In this document: positions 1 to 13,426 of the stretch, piece by piece
Numbering within the stretch: position 1 is the first letter of the stretch
How the letters are laid out: each line of letters starts with the position of its first letter
Source of the DNA: Helopsaltes ochotensis
Taxonomy: Eukaryota; Chordata; Aves; Passeriformes; Locustellidae
Assembly: GCA_013400155.1 (NCBI GenBank)
Contig: VXBM01000044.1
Location: 597,191 to 661,190 of the forward strand
Direction of reading: 5' to 3'
Length of the DNA stretch: 64,000 nt
Translations under genes and position numbers: made by a program
Notes under the pieces: generated by a model
Databases searched by the model: none
What the model was told of the DNA's origin: nothing
The model's input: only the letters and a program-made list of their open reading frames with translations

Positions 1-3000
1 GTAGAAACTGAAGGAGTGAGATGCATATAGAAATCCTGGCATTTGAATCCAGAAAAGTTAAATTGGAAACACAGAAGTGAAAAGGACTTTCTGGGATATC
101 CACTCTCATTTGTAACTAAGATGACTTGGACATCTTAATCCAAACAATTTGTGTAGCTTGTTCAAATCAGTTTGCTACTAATGCCATCCTTGCTGCTGAA
201 TTTCAGTAAAGCACTTCCCACCTCTCCCTTTCCCAACCCTTCCCATCACTACTTCCAGGTTCAGCCCTAGAGCTGTAGTGAAAGGGAGACAGGAGACAAT
301 CCTCTGCACTTCTCCCCATTCAGGTTTTAATTCAAATTCAAAGTGATCAGAAGTGAAACCACCTAGATCTGCAGCAAATAAAAATAGTACTTTATCAATG
401 CTATAGGCCTGTATTTTGCTATGTGACACAACTGCATCAGCTTTTCTTCACCCTCCCATCCTTTTCAAGAGGCTTTTAACTTAGAAAAAATTGCACATTA
501 AGAGAACATGCTTCCCAAGCATATTATGTAAGTGATCATGCCAGCTTCAAAAGAACAGATTTGAAGTTCAGGGAAAACATCATTTATTGAAATTGCATAA
601 AAATAGATACGCAAAAATTTCTGAGAGGTTTTAATTTACCTTTCCAGATATCAAAGCTGGAGGTGGGTAGAACCAAACAACAAAAAACTCAGCAGAAGTT
701 ACAAACTGTGACCAATTCAGAAATGGAATTCCAATTCTTAGGAGACAGCCATAAAGGCACAGAGGTGCTCATTTCAATGTACACCAGTTGTAGCATTTAA
801 AAATTTGGTGGAAAGAAGAGTAAGAAGTGCATCGAACAAGGAAAGAAAGAGAGAATTGCTTTGAAAGAAATACTCATCTTAATTCTCATTGTGTTTTATC
901 TTATTCAGTCCAGCCTGTGGAGAAGGGCACCCAAGCTGTTTCTACTTGAAATTCATTTTTCTAACCTGCAATAAATACAATTTTATTTCAGCATGTAGTT
1001 TAACAAATCTTATGTGTATTTCCAAAATTGAGGAGAATTTGAAAACTAAACAAGATTGCTGATGTGTAAGCTTTGCGAAATTACATTTCTGTCTGTGATA
1101 AAAGTAAGGAGTAGCCAGAAGATGGCAACTGGAGACACAATGGACACAGACTCCTAAGTCTCTGAACACAATGTTAAAAGAAACAGTTGATCGCAAGAGA
1201 AGACAAGAGATAAATATTCATTCAATATTTAGCTTAATATCGTAGGTCCAAGACTTTTTTTCCAGAGCATTCTAAGTTAGAATCCTATTTGAGATTTCTT
1301 TTTAATGAATGTGTCATAGTTCACAATTTATATTAGCTCAGCTAGATCATCTATTCCCTCAGGATCCTATTCCTACTGAGAACAACAGATGCCTTCAGTA
1401 TTCAACCTTGTTCTTTTATGTTTGTGTCTCTCACAGTGCAAATATGCCCACATTTTAGGGAAAGTATATAAAGCCATAAAATGAAATTATGTCCCACGAG
1501 ACATTGAGTATTAAACTCAGAATAAAATATTAGAATAAAATATTTAACAGCTGAAGGGAAAATTCCAATTTGGTAGAGCCTCAGGTACTTGCTACCTGTC
1601 CTTGATGTTACCCAGAGCTGCTACACGATATGAAAAACCTGCAATCTGATAACCAACTAAAGTATTCTTTTTTTGGTCATTGTAAGTAAAAACCAGTATC
1701 AACAGGTTCTTGAGAAACTTTTGAAGAAGTGCTTTATTCTGATATAACAATCCCCCTTACAATTTCCATATGTTTTTATGTTCACATTGCATTTTTATTC
1801 AACATTCCATCTGAGTTTGATATTACTTCCTACCCCTATAAGATATCATAACAGAAATTTACTGAGTTATACTGAAATTTACTGGCAATTTGATTCATCC
1901 CATCTACTCACCATCTGTCCACTTATCACCAATTTAATCTCCTACTCCTGCACTTCTTCAGCATTGCAGACTTCCTCAGTTTCTCTGAACGCTCTCCAGC
2001 ATACTGAACCTTGATTTTCAGTTCTCACCATGTAAGCATTTTACTGTCTCTCCACAAAAAATACTCCAAGCCTTTTCAGAACATTTTATTCACAGATAGC
2101 ATGATGCATTCTATTACTCTTTGATGTTTGCTATAGGGATTTTTTGGTAGCAGCCAAAATTTTGTTGGTAATTTGATAAGCTGTTTTGATCAATTTTATA
2201 AAACACTAAAGAATACATGATTTGTAGAGTAAAACAATGCCATGTGCTTAAGAACATGGGCACAATTAACGGATTGTTGTCCCTGTGTATTCCTATATGT
2301 ACAATATCTATGTAGACCCCTTCAGCATATGGATGGAGGAAGCAGAAGGGTGTGCCTTCTGGATTTAAGTTCCAATAGGACAGAGAATGATCAAAACCGC
2401 TGTTCATGCACTGATTAGAGATCTAAACCAAGACTGGAAAGGGAAGCTCACAGGGAAACAGAGTTCCAGTCCTTTCATACCCATCCAGGAATTTATTAGT
2501 ACAAGGAGAAACAAAGTAACTTAAAACAAATATGAACTTTCAGATACTTTAATGTGCATCAGAGCTCAAAGATCATTTCTTAAATCAGCATAGGAATTTA
2601 TGCATTATCAGTGCTCTCTGCAAGCTTCTTTCCCTTTGGGGAATTTTCTGATAGAAATATTAGGTTCACAGATAATTTTTACCTCCATCCTTGCTTTGAC
2701 ATTTACAACACTTTGGAAATGCATTTCCTCTTTAAGGATATTTTCATCTATTAAAGAATACTTATGAGTCCTGCTTCAAATAAAACCACTGGAATGAGAA
2801 TTCAAGAAAAAAAAAAAGGCAAAGAATGAAGATTTGCAACTGTTTATACACCAACTCCTAGCAAGACAAAAAGTGACACCAAAAGTACAAAAAACGTAGG
2901 TTAAAAAACGTACTAGTGCATAAATTATATTCTCTTAATTGTTTGGTGCTTCTGTTTCATACAGAAGTACATCTAGACAACTCATAAAGAGCTTAAGATG

Positions 3001-3065
3001 GTACTACAATTTAAGTGGCAGGAAAGAAACTTACAAAGCAACAAAACTGAAGGCAACTGAAGGAG
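1..3065. other. Unique AT-rich non-coding sequence
   Basis: No recognisable exon, RNA gene or transposon was seen. Open frames on both strands stay under about 100 codons and have no domain signature. There is a short A-run near 2808-2818. Best read as intergenic or intronic sequence. Confidence 0.6.
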
Positions 3066-3620
3066 GGTGGCCAGCAGGTGACAGGAGCTGATTCTCCCCC
3101 TGTACTTTGCTCTTGTGGTACTTGGAGTACCACTTACAGTTCTGGTGCCCCCAACATGAGAAGGGCATGGAACTGCTGGAGCAAGTCCAGAGGAGGATCA
3201 TGGAGTTGGTAAGAGGACTGGAGCACCTCCCCTATGATGACAGGTTGTGAAGGTTTGGGCTGTTCAGCTTGGAGAAAGCTATGTGGAGTCCTCACAACAA
3301 TCTTCCAGTATCTGAATGGACCTGCAGGGAAGCCAGAGAGGGACTTTTCACCAGGAACTGTAGTGATAGGACAAGGAATAATGGGCACAAATTGAAAGAG
3401 GGGGAATTTAGGTTTCCTTTGAGATACAGAAACAGGTTGCCCAGGGAGATTGTGGATGACCCAACCCTAGCATTTTTCAAAGCCAGGTTGGATAAGGCCT
3501 TAAGCAACCTGCTCTGGTGGAAGGTGTTTGTTCCTGCCCACAGTGGACGGGGGCTGGGACTAGATGATCTCTAAGGTTCATTCCAGCCCCTTAGCATTTT
3601 GAGGTTCTATGATTTTGTGA
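3066..3620 (+). mobile_element. CR1 LINE fragment, 3' end
   Basis: This is a 5'-truncated copy of the CR1 non-LTR retrotransposon in sense orientation. The segment follows the CR1 3' region in order: the stretch encoding the block around 'LEHLPYDDRL' near 3220-3245, the 'aggttgcccagggagattgtggatg' type block near 3435-3460, the 'aagccaggttggataaggcc' block near 3480-3500, and the terminus 'ctagatgatctctaaggttc' followed by 'ttctatgatt' near 3610. The frame is broken by indels and shortened between about 3330 and 3430 relative to my recollection of CR1, so the copy is dead. 5' truncation is normal for this family. The exact left edge is uncertain by a few tens of bases. Confidence 0.93.
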
Positions 3621-5238
3621 ACCAAAGCTACTATGTGATTTCACACAAGCCTCAGAACTGATTGAGAAGCTTTATAAATGTGGCCATTGGATCCAAATTC
3701 CTTTGGATCACTAGCATACACCTCCAGAGTAAAACTGTCCTTAAAAATGCTAAATCCAATAAAGGGTTCATACCCTGGAAGTCAGGGCAGCATGTGAAAT
3801 TTCGTTTTACAGGGGATACACAGTATACAAACTCCCAAGCTTCAGAAACCAGATGGATCATCTGATGATAGTATCCAAAAATTCTACTTCATTCACTCGG
3901 ATTCTTTTTAAAAAAATCCCTGTTATGATTGATACACTGGCTCTGGGACTCTGAGGTGTTAGCTGCATCTCTTTGTCCCAAACAAGAGAATAGTAAGTAC
4001 TAATGGGATAGGTTTAAATTTTCAAGAGTAGAGAGATTATTATTTAAAAACCAGAGCACAATCTTGACATTATTAGCAGTACCATACTGCACTTCCTTTT
4101 TTTCCCCTCCAAAAAATAATTGCACTAAAAACCCCCTACTTTTCATGCAAGACTGCACTCATTAGAAGTTTGGGCAGGAAAATCAGGCTCCTAAAAACAC
4201 CATCTGCTTGTATATGCACAAACCTGCTTCAAAAACATTCAGGATTTTCAGATGTTCAGCTTTTTGTTTAAAAACAGAAGGGAAACCCAGCAAATGCTGG
4301 ATTGTACACTTGTAGATATTTATGTAAGGGTTCAAGAGTTGAATAAAAAGCACTTATTTTGAAAGTTTTGATGAGAACTTTTGTGGAGAATAACAAGAAA
4401 AATACATTAATTACTAAAAGAGGATTCACATTTATTTAACTATTCCTAGTGAAGCTTAGAAGCCAATGGAGTCTCAAAAGAACATTTTTGGCTTACTTAA
4501 TTCACTTGAAAGATGGCAATATTTGTATCATGGAACTCAGCAGCTTTCTGAACAGTTGGTGCACTGACATTTTAATGCCAACCCCAAGAACATAATTTCC
4601 AGCAATGGCATTTCTAGGGAAATTGTTACAACTTCCCACATTCAGAGGCAGGTACAATCAGTTGTTTCCCAAGCAGAGAAACAATTTATTAACCAAACTG
4701 AAACTGAAAAAGTGGTTAATTATAAAAGCCTTTGTCACAGAACTCTACTGAATGATACTTCAGAACAGCTCAGAAGGTAACAATATTTTCAATCAAACAA
4801 GACTGTGACATTGTCAAATTAAAACAGCATTAAGTATCACATCTTCTTAATTATGACATCCTTTATTAACCAACATCGAAGCTACACTTCCCCTAAAGAA
4901 AGGTCAGTTCTCACTATCTTTATTTAAGTATTTTCTTTGCTAATATTTGAATTTAAGAAACTGATGAAATGTCTTCAGAATTTAGAAAACATATTGAAAT
5001 TTCATTTTGATAAACTGCCTTTTTTTTAAGTTTTGCAGTCATAAATCTGTAATTGTTTCAAGTACTTTCATGCACTAGAAAGGCTTTGATTTCTCCTATC
5101 TAGCGCAATTATTTCCTTTGCAACAATCAGAAATCCACTAAATATTTTGCAAGTATAATGGCTCCTAATAAAAAAAAATCACAGAAATGAAAAAACATAC
5201 AGGAGTCAGACACTGAAGAAAAAGATACTTGAGGAAAC
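3621..5238. other. Unique AT-rich non-coding sequence
   Basis: No coding or repeat signal was recognised between the CR1 copy and the first solo LTR. All open frames are short and unrecognised. Confidence 0.6.
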
Positions 5239-5244
5239 TAATAT

Positions 5245-5589
5245 TGTTGCCCTGATTTTTGCAGCCTTTCTGATGTGTTTCTTAGCTGTTAGAATGGAGT
5301 CAAAATCCTCAATGTTTAGGTAGTGCTTTGCCGTTCTCACGCTGGTGTATCTGTAAGATAGGGTTTGTTTGGAGAATGGATTGGTAAATATCACATGCCT
5401 TTGGATGCAAATTGTACTGACTGACTGTCAGCTGGGCCAGTGGAGATGAGAGGTGTTCACCTTCTTATCCAATCCCTGGCATGGACCTGAGGTCTATTTA
5501 AGAAAGAAAGAATAAACAAAAGGCCCTCTTTTGGGTCCTTCTCCTCATCGAGTGTCCTGTGTGGTTCTTGCTGTGCTGAACAGTCCACA
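5245..5589 (+). mobile_element. Solo LTR A of an endogenous retrovirus (ERVK-like)
   Basis: A 345-bp LTR starts TGTTGC and ends CCACA. It is flanked by a perfect 6-bp direct duplication TAATAT (5239-5244 and 5590-5595), which marks the insertion. Inside are a CCAAT box (5469-5473), a weak TATA-like stretch (about 5494-5502) and an AATAAA polyadenylation signal (5511-5516), in the order U3-R-U5 on the plus strand. The first 30 or so bases are nearly the same as the LTR at 37064, with the shared block 'gcagcctttctgatgt'. No gag, pol or env sequence and no second LTR follows, so this is a solo LTR left by recombination between two LTRs. Assignment to class II (ERVK-like) is inferred from the 6-bp duplication only. 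Confidence 0.88.
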
Positions 5590-5595
5590 TAATAT

Positions 5596-8500
5596 AATTT
5601 AATACATTTATTTTACTGTATTTTTATTCAAGATAGAGTGGCTTACTCATATCAAAATCAATTTTCCAATATAGCCAATCTGATGCAGACCCGCTAGTGC
5701 CAACTACAATGAAGGTTTCACCCTGTTTATTACTGGGAGAAGTGAAATGGTTTATTGGGGGTTATAGAAGGCAAGAAGCTGAACAATTTCTGCCCGTTTT
5801 GGGCAAAGATCAATGACCTTTACTCATTAAAGCTTCTGTGTAGATTCCAGGGCACTATGTATTCTTCAACAATAAAAACAGAGAATTAATCAGTCTGAAG
5901 AACGTATGTTCTGGAAGAGTCAAAACAGACAAACCGGATTTAAGAGAAGGCAGATAAGCACATTAGACTGAGTAAATTTCGATATTTTGTGCAATCAAAT
6001 GAGGCGTAAAATCCATGTTGTAAAATTGTAAGACCTTTGCTGTCCTAACTAGGCAATTATTTCCAAATTGTTTTCATGCCATTGCCTGTATCAATTATTA
6101 CAGGTATTTGACCTATGAACTCTATTTAACAAACATTATGCTCTTTGTGGCATCACAAGACATTTTATAGAACACCAAATAAATCCAAGGTAGGAAACAC
6201 TTACTGAAACCACAGAAACACTCCTGTATTCTAGAAAGGGGGAACTTCAGATAGAATAGATAGAATATTTGTACACACTCACATATATACATATGTTTAT
6301 ACATACACACATATTTATTTATATGAGACACTGATGAGTAATAAAAGTAATGAGTTCTCAGGGTATCACTATTGTCTCAAGTTAAAAAGAGAAAGGAGTT
6401 CACATGAAAAGTATCTTTAAGTATTTCTCAGCAAATTACTCTTATGGCTCTAAAAATCTGTCCATATGAGAGCTTACAAGATTTTACTCAAATACATTTT
6501 CTCTTTTAGTAAGAAAAAAAGCCTTACAGTTCAAACAATAGGGATGACATACTGGAAGATTTGGATTCTTGGGTGATACCTGTTCTTTAAATGTTTTTCC
6601 TTGTTTTTGGAAGGCACAGGTATGATTAGATGATTTAAAGGTTAGATTTTGAATTCTTGCAGCTATACCAGTCAGAGAGAATCAGGAACAGTAACTTCAT
6701 GTAAAATGTATTATCTATAATTTAGTATTTACTCTCCATTTTTATGTGTCTATATTACACAATATTTGCATTTCAAAGGCTAAATCTCGAATTCCTAGAT
6801 CATCAAAAATCCAAGTATTGGTAGAGGTGATATTGGTCCCACACAAGCTTCAGTCAACATACACATGGCAATACAAGTTGTGTAGCTGTCATGCAAATAA
6901 TCTAGAATTAACTTCTCTTATGAAAGCAAAGTTAAACTGTTTACAAATTAATTGATTTCCCAGTATATAAATATTAGGAAGCTAAATTTCTCATGGTGAC
7001 TTTAGTTTTTAAGAATATATTTTGAGAAAAGAGTTGTCTGTAAAACATTCTATTATTAGCAAAACCAAAACACAATTTGTTTTTACCACCATACAATTAA
7101 CTTAAAAGGGAAAGTATATTTTCACACACAATTTCAGCAAAGCCACAGCTTTTAAGAAAATATGAGTTGAGTAATAAGTGTCACTCACTATCAGAGGTAG
7201 AGACTGTGACAAGCTCCAGAAAAGGGCACTGCTAGAGGCTTTTATTACTTTTTATGTACCATCACCCAACTGTTGTTACGGAAATTCAATTACCATTTGA
7301 AAGGTCATTTATCCAAATTATTCAGAGCTACAAAAGAAATCTAACGTGCAAACAATTTAGATAAGAAATCGTACTTATCTAGTACCCCAAGTTGCCTGCA
7401 ATTTGTCAATTGCATTCGACTTTTACAGGTCAGTGTTCATTGTCTGTAGAAAACATAATTCCATTAAATGCAAACTGACAACTACAGTAGCCAATTAAAA
7501 TCAGGCAAATACATTTTCATATATCTTATAGTATCTGCCAGAATTTTTCAACATGTAAATATCATACGAAAAAAAATTGAAAGGTGAATACTGTACGCTG
7601 TACTATAGTTTGGTTGTTCCCTCATACCTGGACAAATAATTTTTCCACTCTGAGTATGTATGTTTATATATGTATTTCTCTCTATATATATGTACACAGA
7701 GACATAAAAATACTCTTAACAACTATTATTTTAATAACTGATCTGGTTCTTGAGGCATATCTGCCCATAGCAAATGTATTCTCTGCACATGCTCAGAAGC
7801 AGTTTAAATTTATCTTTTGAGTTCTCAAGATCTCATCCTTCACCTAATTTCTTGCTGAAAAACTACAAGTACGGAACATTCTATAGCACACCATCAGTTT
7901 GGGACCAAATTCTACCAATTTCGACCAAGGTAGATGAGCCACCTTTGGTGCTTACCCCGGAAAAGGAACATAGAGAAATATTTCATGCCATCACAGAGGA
8001 AAACCCCAGAGCAGGGGTTTATTGAGCTCAGCTATCATCCCTCACCAGGAAGGGCCCTTTGAGCAGACAGTTAGAGGAGATAACCACCAAAAATCCTTTC
8101 CAGCCTAAATCAAGAGGCAACAACATCAGCTCATTGCCCAAGCAGCACATGGAAACCCAAGCAGAGAATGTCATCTCTTGCCATTTTTTCCCCACTAATT
8201 TCTGTTTTGTCATTAATACAAACACTTTCATTTACAGATTTGTTTCCTGATCTGCAAATGAAAGCAAAGTTCATTTCTCTTGAAGGTCCTCATATGTTCA
8301 CATTCAAGCACATTCTTAAGTGAACAGAAGAAAAGAAAGTCCTAGATCTGAGGAACTGACCATATTTGTAAGGAGGACATAATTTACTCTGACACTCTTG
8401 GTGAAAATAAGCTGAATATCTTAAGAAAGTCAAGTTTATTTTTCAAGAATTGAAAAATAAAAGAGAAAACCAAGTGTAAAGTACAGTTTTCCTTTTACAA

Positions 8501-11500
8501 TAACTTTTTTAAAAATAGCATAATTGAAAATAAAAAAATATTAAAGCATAAAAGTTTAAGTCTTAATTAGCAAACTCAAGGTAGCCTGGATACGCCATCT
8601 GTTTTACTGGAGCAAATGTTGGAAAGAAAGCATTTGACTAAAATCCAAATAATTTTAACAAAGCTTAGTCTTACTTACAAGCGAAGATACTTATCCAGGG
8701 AAATTTTTCCTGGCATTCCTCAGTATTAAAACAAAAGTACGAAATTATCAGTGATCCTAAGGAGTCGGGAAAAACTGTAGTAAAGTGATAATTATTCTCA
8801 AAAAGAAGTATACTTATTATTAATATCTGAAGAGTGTATTTAGGGAGCTACAAAGAAGCTGTATTTGTTTACATGAATATGCCAGCATAAAACATTCTAA
8901 TTTAGTAACAACTTGATTTTGTAAGAGGAATATTGTAATGTCAAAAAGGTATTGGCAAAATATTAGACAAAGAAATGGCTGCTTTCAGAAATAGACATTC
9001 TGTACTACAATATGCAATGCTAAATATGTTTGAATATTAGCTGTATTTATACCTAAAAGATAAAGGTTTCTGCCAAGATCAGGAAACAACCTGGGAGACA
9101 TTCCTGGATCAAAGCCTATTTTTAATTTTACCCAAAAATGCATACATGTGCAAAAACATTGCATTGATATCTATAGCAGAGTCCCTGCCATGTATTTGCT
9201 AAGCTGAAGGACACACGGTTTGACAGGAGCTGTGTGCATGCTTGGGTTGAAAGGGCAAATTTGTTCAGCCAGAGAAAACAGAGGATGAGAGACTGAGGAG
9301 TTGCACATTATGATGACATTTGCAAAATGATGGCCAAACAAGTCTCACTGGTGCAAGTTTTCATGTTTTGTCCGCGAACTGACAAGGTAGCTATGCCACT
9401 TTACCCACAGAGTACTCAGCAAACAAGCTGATGGAAAAATGCTTAGCATTTCCATGGCCACTTCCTTAATATGCGAGTCTAAGTGTATCTCCTACCAAAA
9501 TTTGTCTTTCTGTGACATAGGTATAAACTCAACCTTGTCTTACAGGGGTGTTGTGAGTATTACGTCCTAGGTCCTTGCAGAAGGACCAGTAGTTTGAAAT
9601 TTCATGGACAGTTAGTAATCTTAAATATTAGTAAGACAAAACCTATTTAAACCAATTTCTTCATGATATGAGAATACTTTTTAAAGAAGAATATAAGATC
9701 ATTCTCCATTTCAAAATCTGACAATAAGCTATGGTTCCACTATAACAAACTATAAACTTATTTTCCTGTTTTAAATTGGAAGCAAAGATCACTGAATGTC
9801 ACTTTTTTGTCAATTGTTATGTCTACACTCTCAGGTATCTCTGCTTTTGACAACATAACACAAGCATAATTTGTTCTGGTGCTAAATACATTACCTTTTT
9901 AGTAGCTAAACTTAGTATATGGTATTCAAGAGATAAAGATGGCAGAAGATGGCAGAAGAACACCAACGGTTTTTGTGCCTTTTAAAAATAGACTACATTT
10001 CTAACCATTTATTCCTGTTTTCTAAAAACAACAAAACATTGATTTACACACATTCATTCATTCTATGAATACTATGAATACTTTAAACTCATTTTCTTTC
10101 TTGTTTTTCTTACTTATAGTTACAATGTTATATAAATTACACCCAAACCACACAGATGATTACACATAAACATTCCTTACAGATTTTACTGTGGTTCCAG
10201 TTAATCTCAGAATATATCAGCACCAAATTTCTTGTCCTGTATGTAATAATATCATAAGCACCTCTTCTGGACTGCAGAACCTGTGGCAGCTGCCTGAGTC
10301 AGTAAGAAGTCTGTTGGTTCAGAGTATGAGCGGCCACAGCAGTGTCAGCATCCTTCTAACCTCAACTTCTACCAGAAAACACAGCTTTTGTCATTTCATG
10401 AATAGTTTAATATTTCACCTCAGTTCCACATGGCACCAGCACACAAACCACTCTGCAAAGATCTTGCAATGTAATGGCCAATGCCCAAAAAAGCTCTTGG
10501 CAGGGTTGTGCCTCTCAAGGGGAGGAGACAAGCATGTCCCCACCTGTTTATGGAAAATGGAGACTATGTTCCTTTTAGCAACATTCCAAAGTAATTTTAG
10601 ATGAGAGTGATGCTTTTATGGTCTAGAAATACACTTTTAAAAAATCTGAGAAATCTTGTAGGATTTTCTAGAAGCTGAGATCCAGATAAGAGATTCACAA
10701 ATAAATCACAGTACAATATAAACAAAAATAATCAAATCAGGAACAGAAAGCAGATAAATGCATGTGGCCTGTCAACTTTAAACAGCAGCTTCCCACAAAG
10801 CTGGCAGAGAAGTAAATAAAACTTACCAACTGAGTTGAGAAGGACTAAGCTATCCAACCAAAGACAAACTGAATACTGTGAAGTCTGTTTATTGCCACTA
10901 CAGTGCAACAGGACAACAAACCAATATACACAAGTCTTAGATGCACCTCAGAAAACAGCCTATGAAGATACCATTTCTGAAATAGTGGGATTCATTTTCC
11001 CCTCAAACCAAGGATGCATCAGGAGTATATTGCTCAAACAAAGCAGACCACGGAGTTAGTAGCATCCTAAGAACAACAATTTCCTCATACATTTAAGAGA
11101 CATGGAATACTGACGTTTACATATCCACATTCCCCAGCTTTGCTCATTGTCTTATAAAAGAATGGGAGCTGACACAGGGGAGCAGGAACTGAAATGATCC
11201 TGAAGATATCCAAGAGTGCTGTTGATTTGCTTTTTTATTCCAGTGCATGCTCAATGAGAAAATTGGATTAAATCAGTCAGCTAAATATATTCTTGGAACC
11301 AAGTTGCTATTAAATAATAGGAAGGGAAGCAAAACAGAAAAAAATAATCTGCATTTTAAAATATCAGCCTCACTTTGGACAGTTCATGAGATACAACTTT
11401 TACTTTGGAGGCAGTGGAGGTTCACTACTTTTGCAGTGAGGTTGTATTGGTTTCATCTAATGCTATTTCAATAATAGGTAATTGCCTGATTTGATTGACT

Positions 11501-13403
11501 CGAATAACAACAAAAAAACCTAATAAAAAAAATTTAATTGGGTTTTTTAATGTATTTCTTAAGGCAACTTGATGGGGTTATTTCCTGCAGAAATTTAGAG
11601 AAGATGTTTAGATGTTGTGGGAATATTGTGGAAACTGAAAAAGCAGAGGACTTTCACAGTCTTGCAATAAGTTTACATAGATAGAAGTTTGAAACAGAGT
11701 TGAATTTTAGGCCTTGAAATATTTGGAGGATAAAAAGTTCTTGAGTAATAAGAAATATGAACAAGCACCTACTGTTAGATATAAGGTATGTGTGTAGTTT
11801 TATGATTGGTTTATGCAGATGTCTGTAGGCTTTTTGACAATTTGCTTTGGTTAGAAAACTTTTAAAAGGCCTTGTAACACAAAGAATCCTGGCTGCTCTT
11901 GGCAAGACATGAGCTGTTACCATCTCTCTTGTCTCACCCTGTGATGTTGCAATGAAAGCTCAAGAAACGTCTCCCAGGAGCAATCCTGTTCCATCATTTG
12001 GAAAACTAGATCCAACAGGGTGCCATTGATCAAGAAGGCCTCTGAAGTTACCTGTGTATAGAACTATTCTTCACTCAATTCATATGCAAATAGACAAAAT
12101 CATTCTGGAAAACAAAATACAGAAAGCTATAAAACCACCTGCTCATCAATGGTGATGGATATCACAAAGTTGAATTAACTACCCATTATCCTACCCACAA
12201 CCTCTCTTTCAAATGGAAGAGAGCAACAAACAATGAAGCAAACAAACCCCAACCCTTGCCAATCTGTCTAGAACTGTACACCCTAGAGCACTTGCAAGTC
12301 AGATTCTGGAACCCATCTCACTCACCCGTACAGAAATTGGTGGGTAACTTCTTCATCAACACTGAATATCTCTGAATAGGTTTCATATACCAGCTGACCC
12401 TTGCAAAAGACATTCTCCTTATCCTTTAATTTAAAAATACCTTCTTTGAAATACTTTTTAGATGGATTTCGCATTGAATTCTTTCTGATTATCGAGGATA
12501 TTCATTAGAGTGAAACTTTTTGCATGCATCTAAAATTTATTTTCCATGCTTTTTCAGGTCCCAAAGGATTCAATTAAAGCATGGTTCCAGTATATTAGTA
12601 ACAATACTTTTTTTTAAAAAACTGTGAAACTTTTTTCCAATCAAAAAATTCCAGTACATCAAAACTCAGCCAATCAATGGAAAAAAATAGACTCCTTTAG
12701 ATGGAAATCTGTGTAACTAATCTGCTTGTTTCATCAGCTCTCTAGAAGTTCACCCAGCAAACTTCTGTGCCATTCTAGACCCGTGTTTCCAAGCAATTTG
12801 CATGTTTCCTATGACCAGCTTAGCATCTCCCAGGACTTATGGGATGCCAGAATTCGCTGCATCTCCTCTTGAAGCTCTGGCCACCCAGTGCAGCCAAGTG
12901 CAAGATTCTGTCTTTCACTGACACTCTCCACAGATAAGCAGAGCAGACCCATTGCACAGCAGGTGTCAATTCCTTCACAGGACTCACAGCTCCATATGTT
13001 ACAGCTACAATATGTTAAGGTTCACTGTTGCCACACGGCTGCTTTGGACATCTGTAAATCTGGGTTTGCAGGATATTTCCACAGCAGGAGATGTGCTGGA
13101 AAGCACAAGCTGGCGTACTTTCAAATGCAATATAATTTCTCAGTACCTTGCCAAGGATTTTGTCAAGCGTAATTTAAAGCCTTGCAAATAACCTGGCTTT
13201 TGCCACTTCCTTTGGGAAGAGAATCCACAGCCTATTATATTTCACTGACGACCACCCAGCACAAGGGTAGGGCCTACAACACCCCAGGACTCCACTCAGA
13301 GAAGATAAAATCCAAGGACTTTCCTGAAACTTCCCTATAGCAGATAGATTATTTCCTCATCTCTCAAAGGAGCTGCAGGATTTATCCATCTGCTCTCTCC
13401 CTT
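5596..13403. other. Unique AT-rich non-coding sequence
   Basis: About 7.8 kb with no supported gene or transposon. It holds AT/TG-rich low-complexity patches near 6275-6325 and 7655-7700, and a short tandem duplication of gatggcagaa at 9939-9958. A 137-codon open frame at 10191-10604 (+) opens on a non-ATG codon and resembles nothing I know, so I treat it as chance. Confidence 0.55.
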
Positions 13404-13426
13404 CACACACACACACACACACACAC
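13404..13426 (+). repeat. (CA)n microsatellite
   Basis: About 11 uninterrupted CA dinucleotides. It is a potential polymorphic marker, with no functional context visible. Confidence 0.95.

Noticed and set aside
13404..13426. Any CRISPR-like array
   Set aside because: The only regularly spaced repeats in the window are simple microsatellites. No direct repeats with unique spacers were seen.
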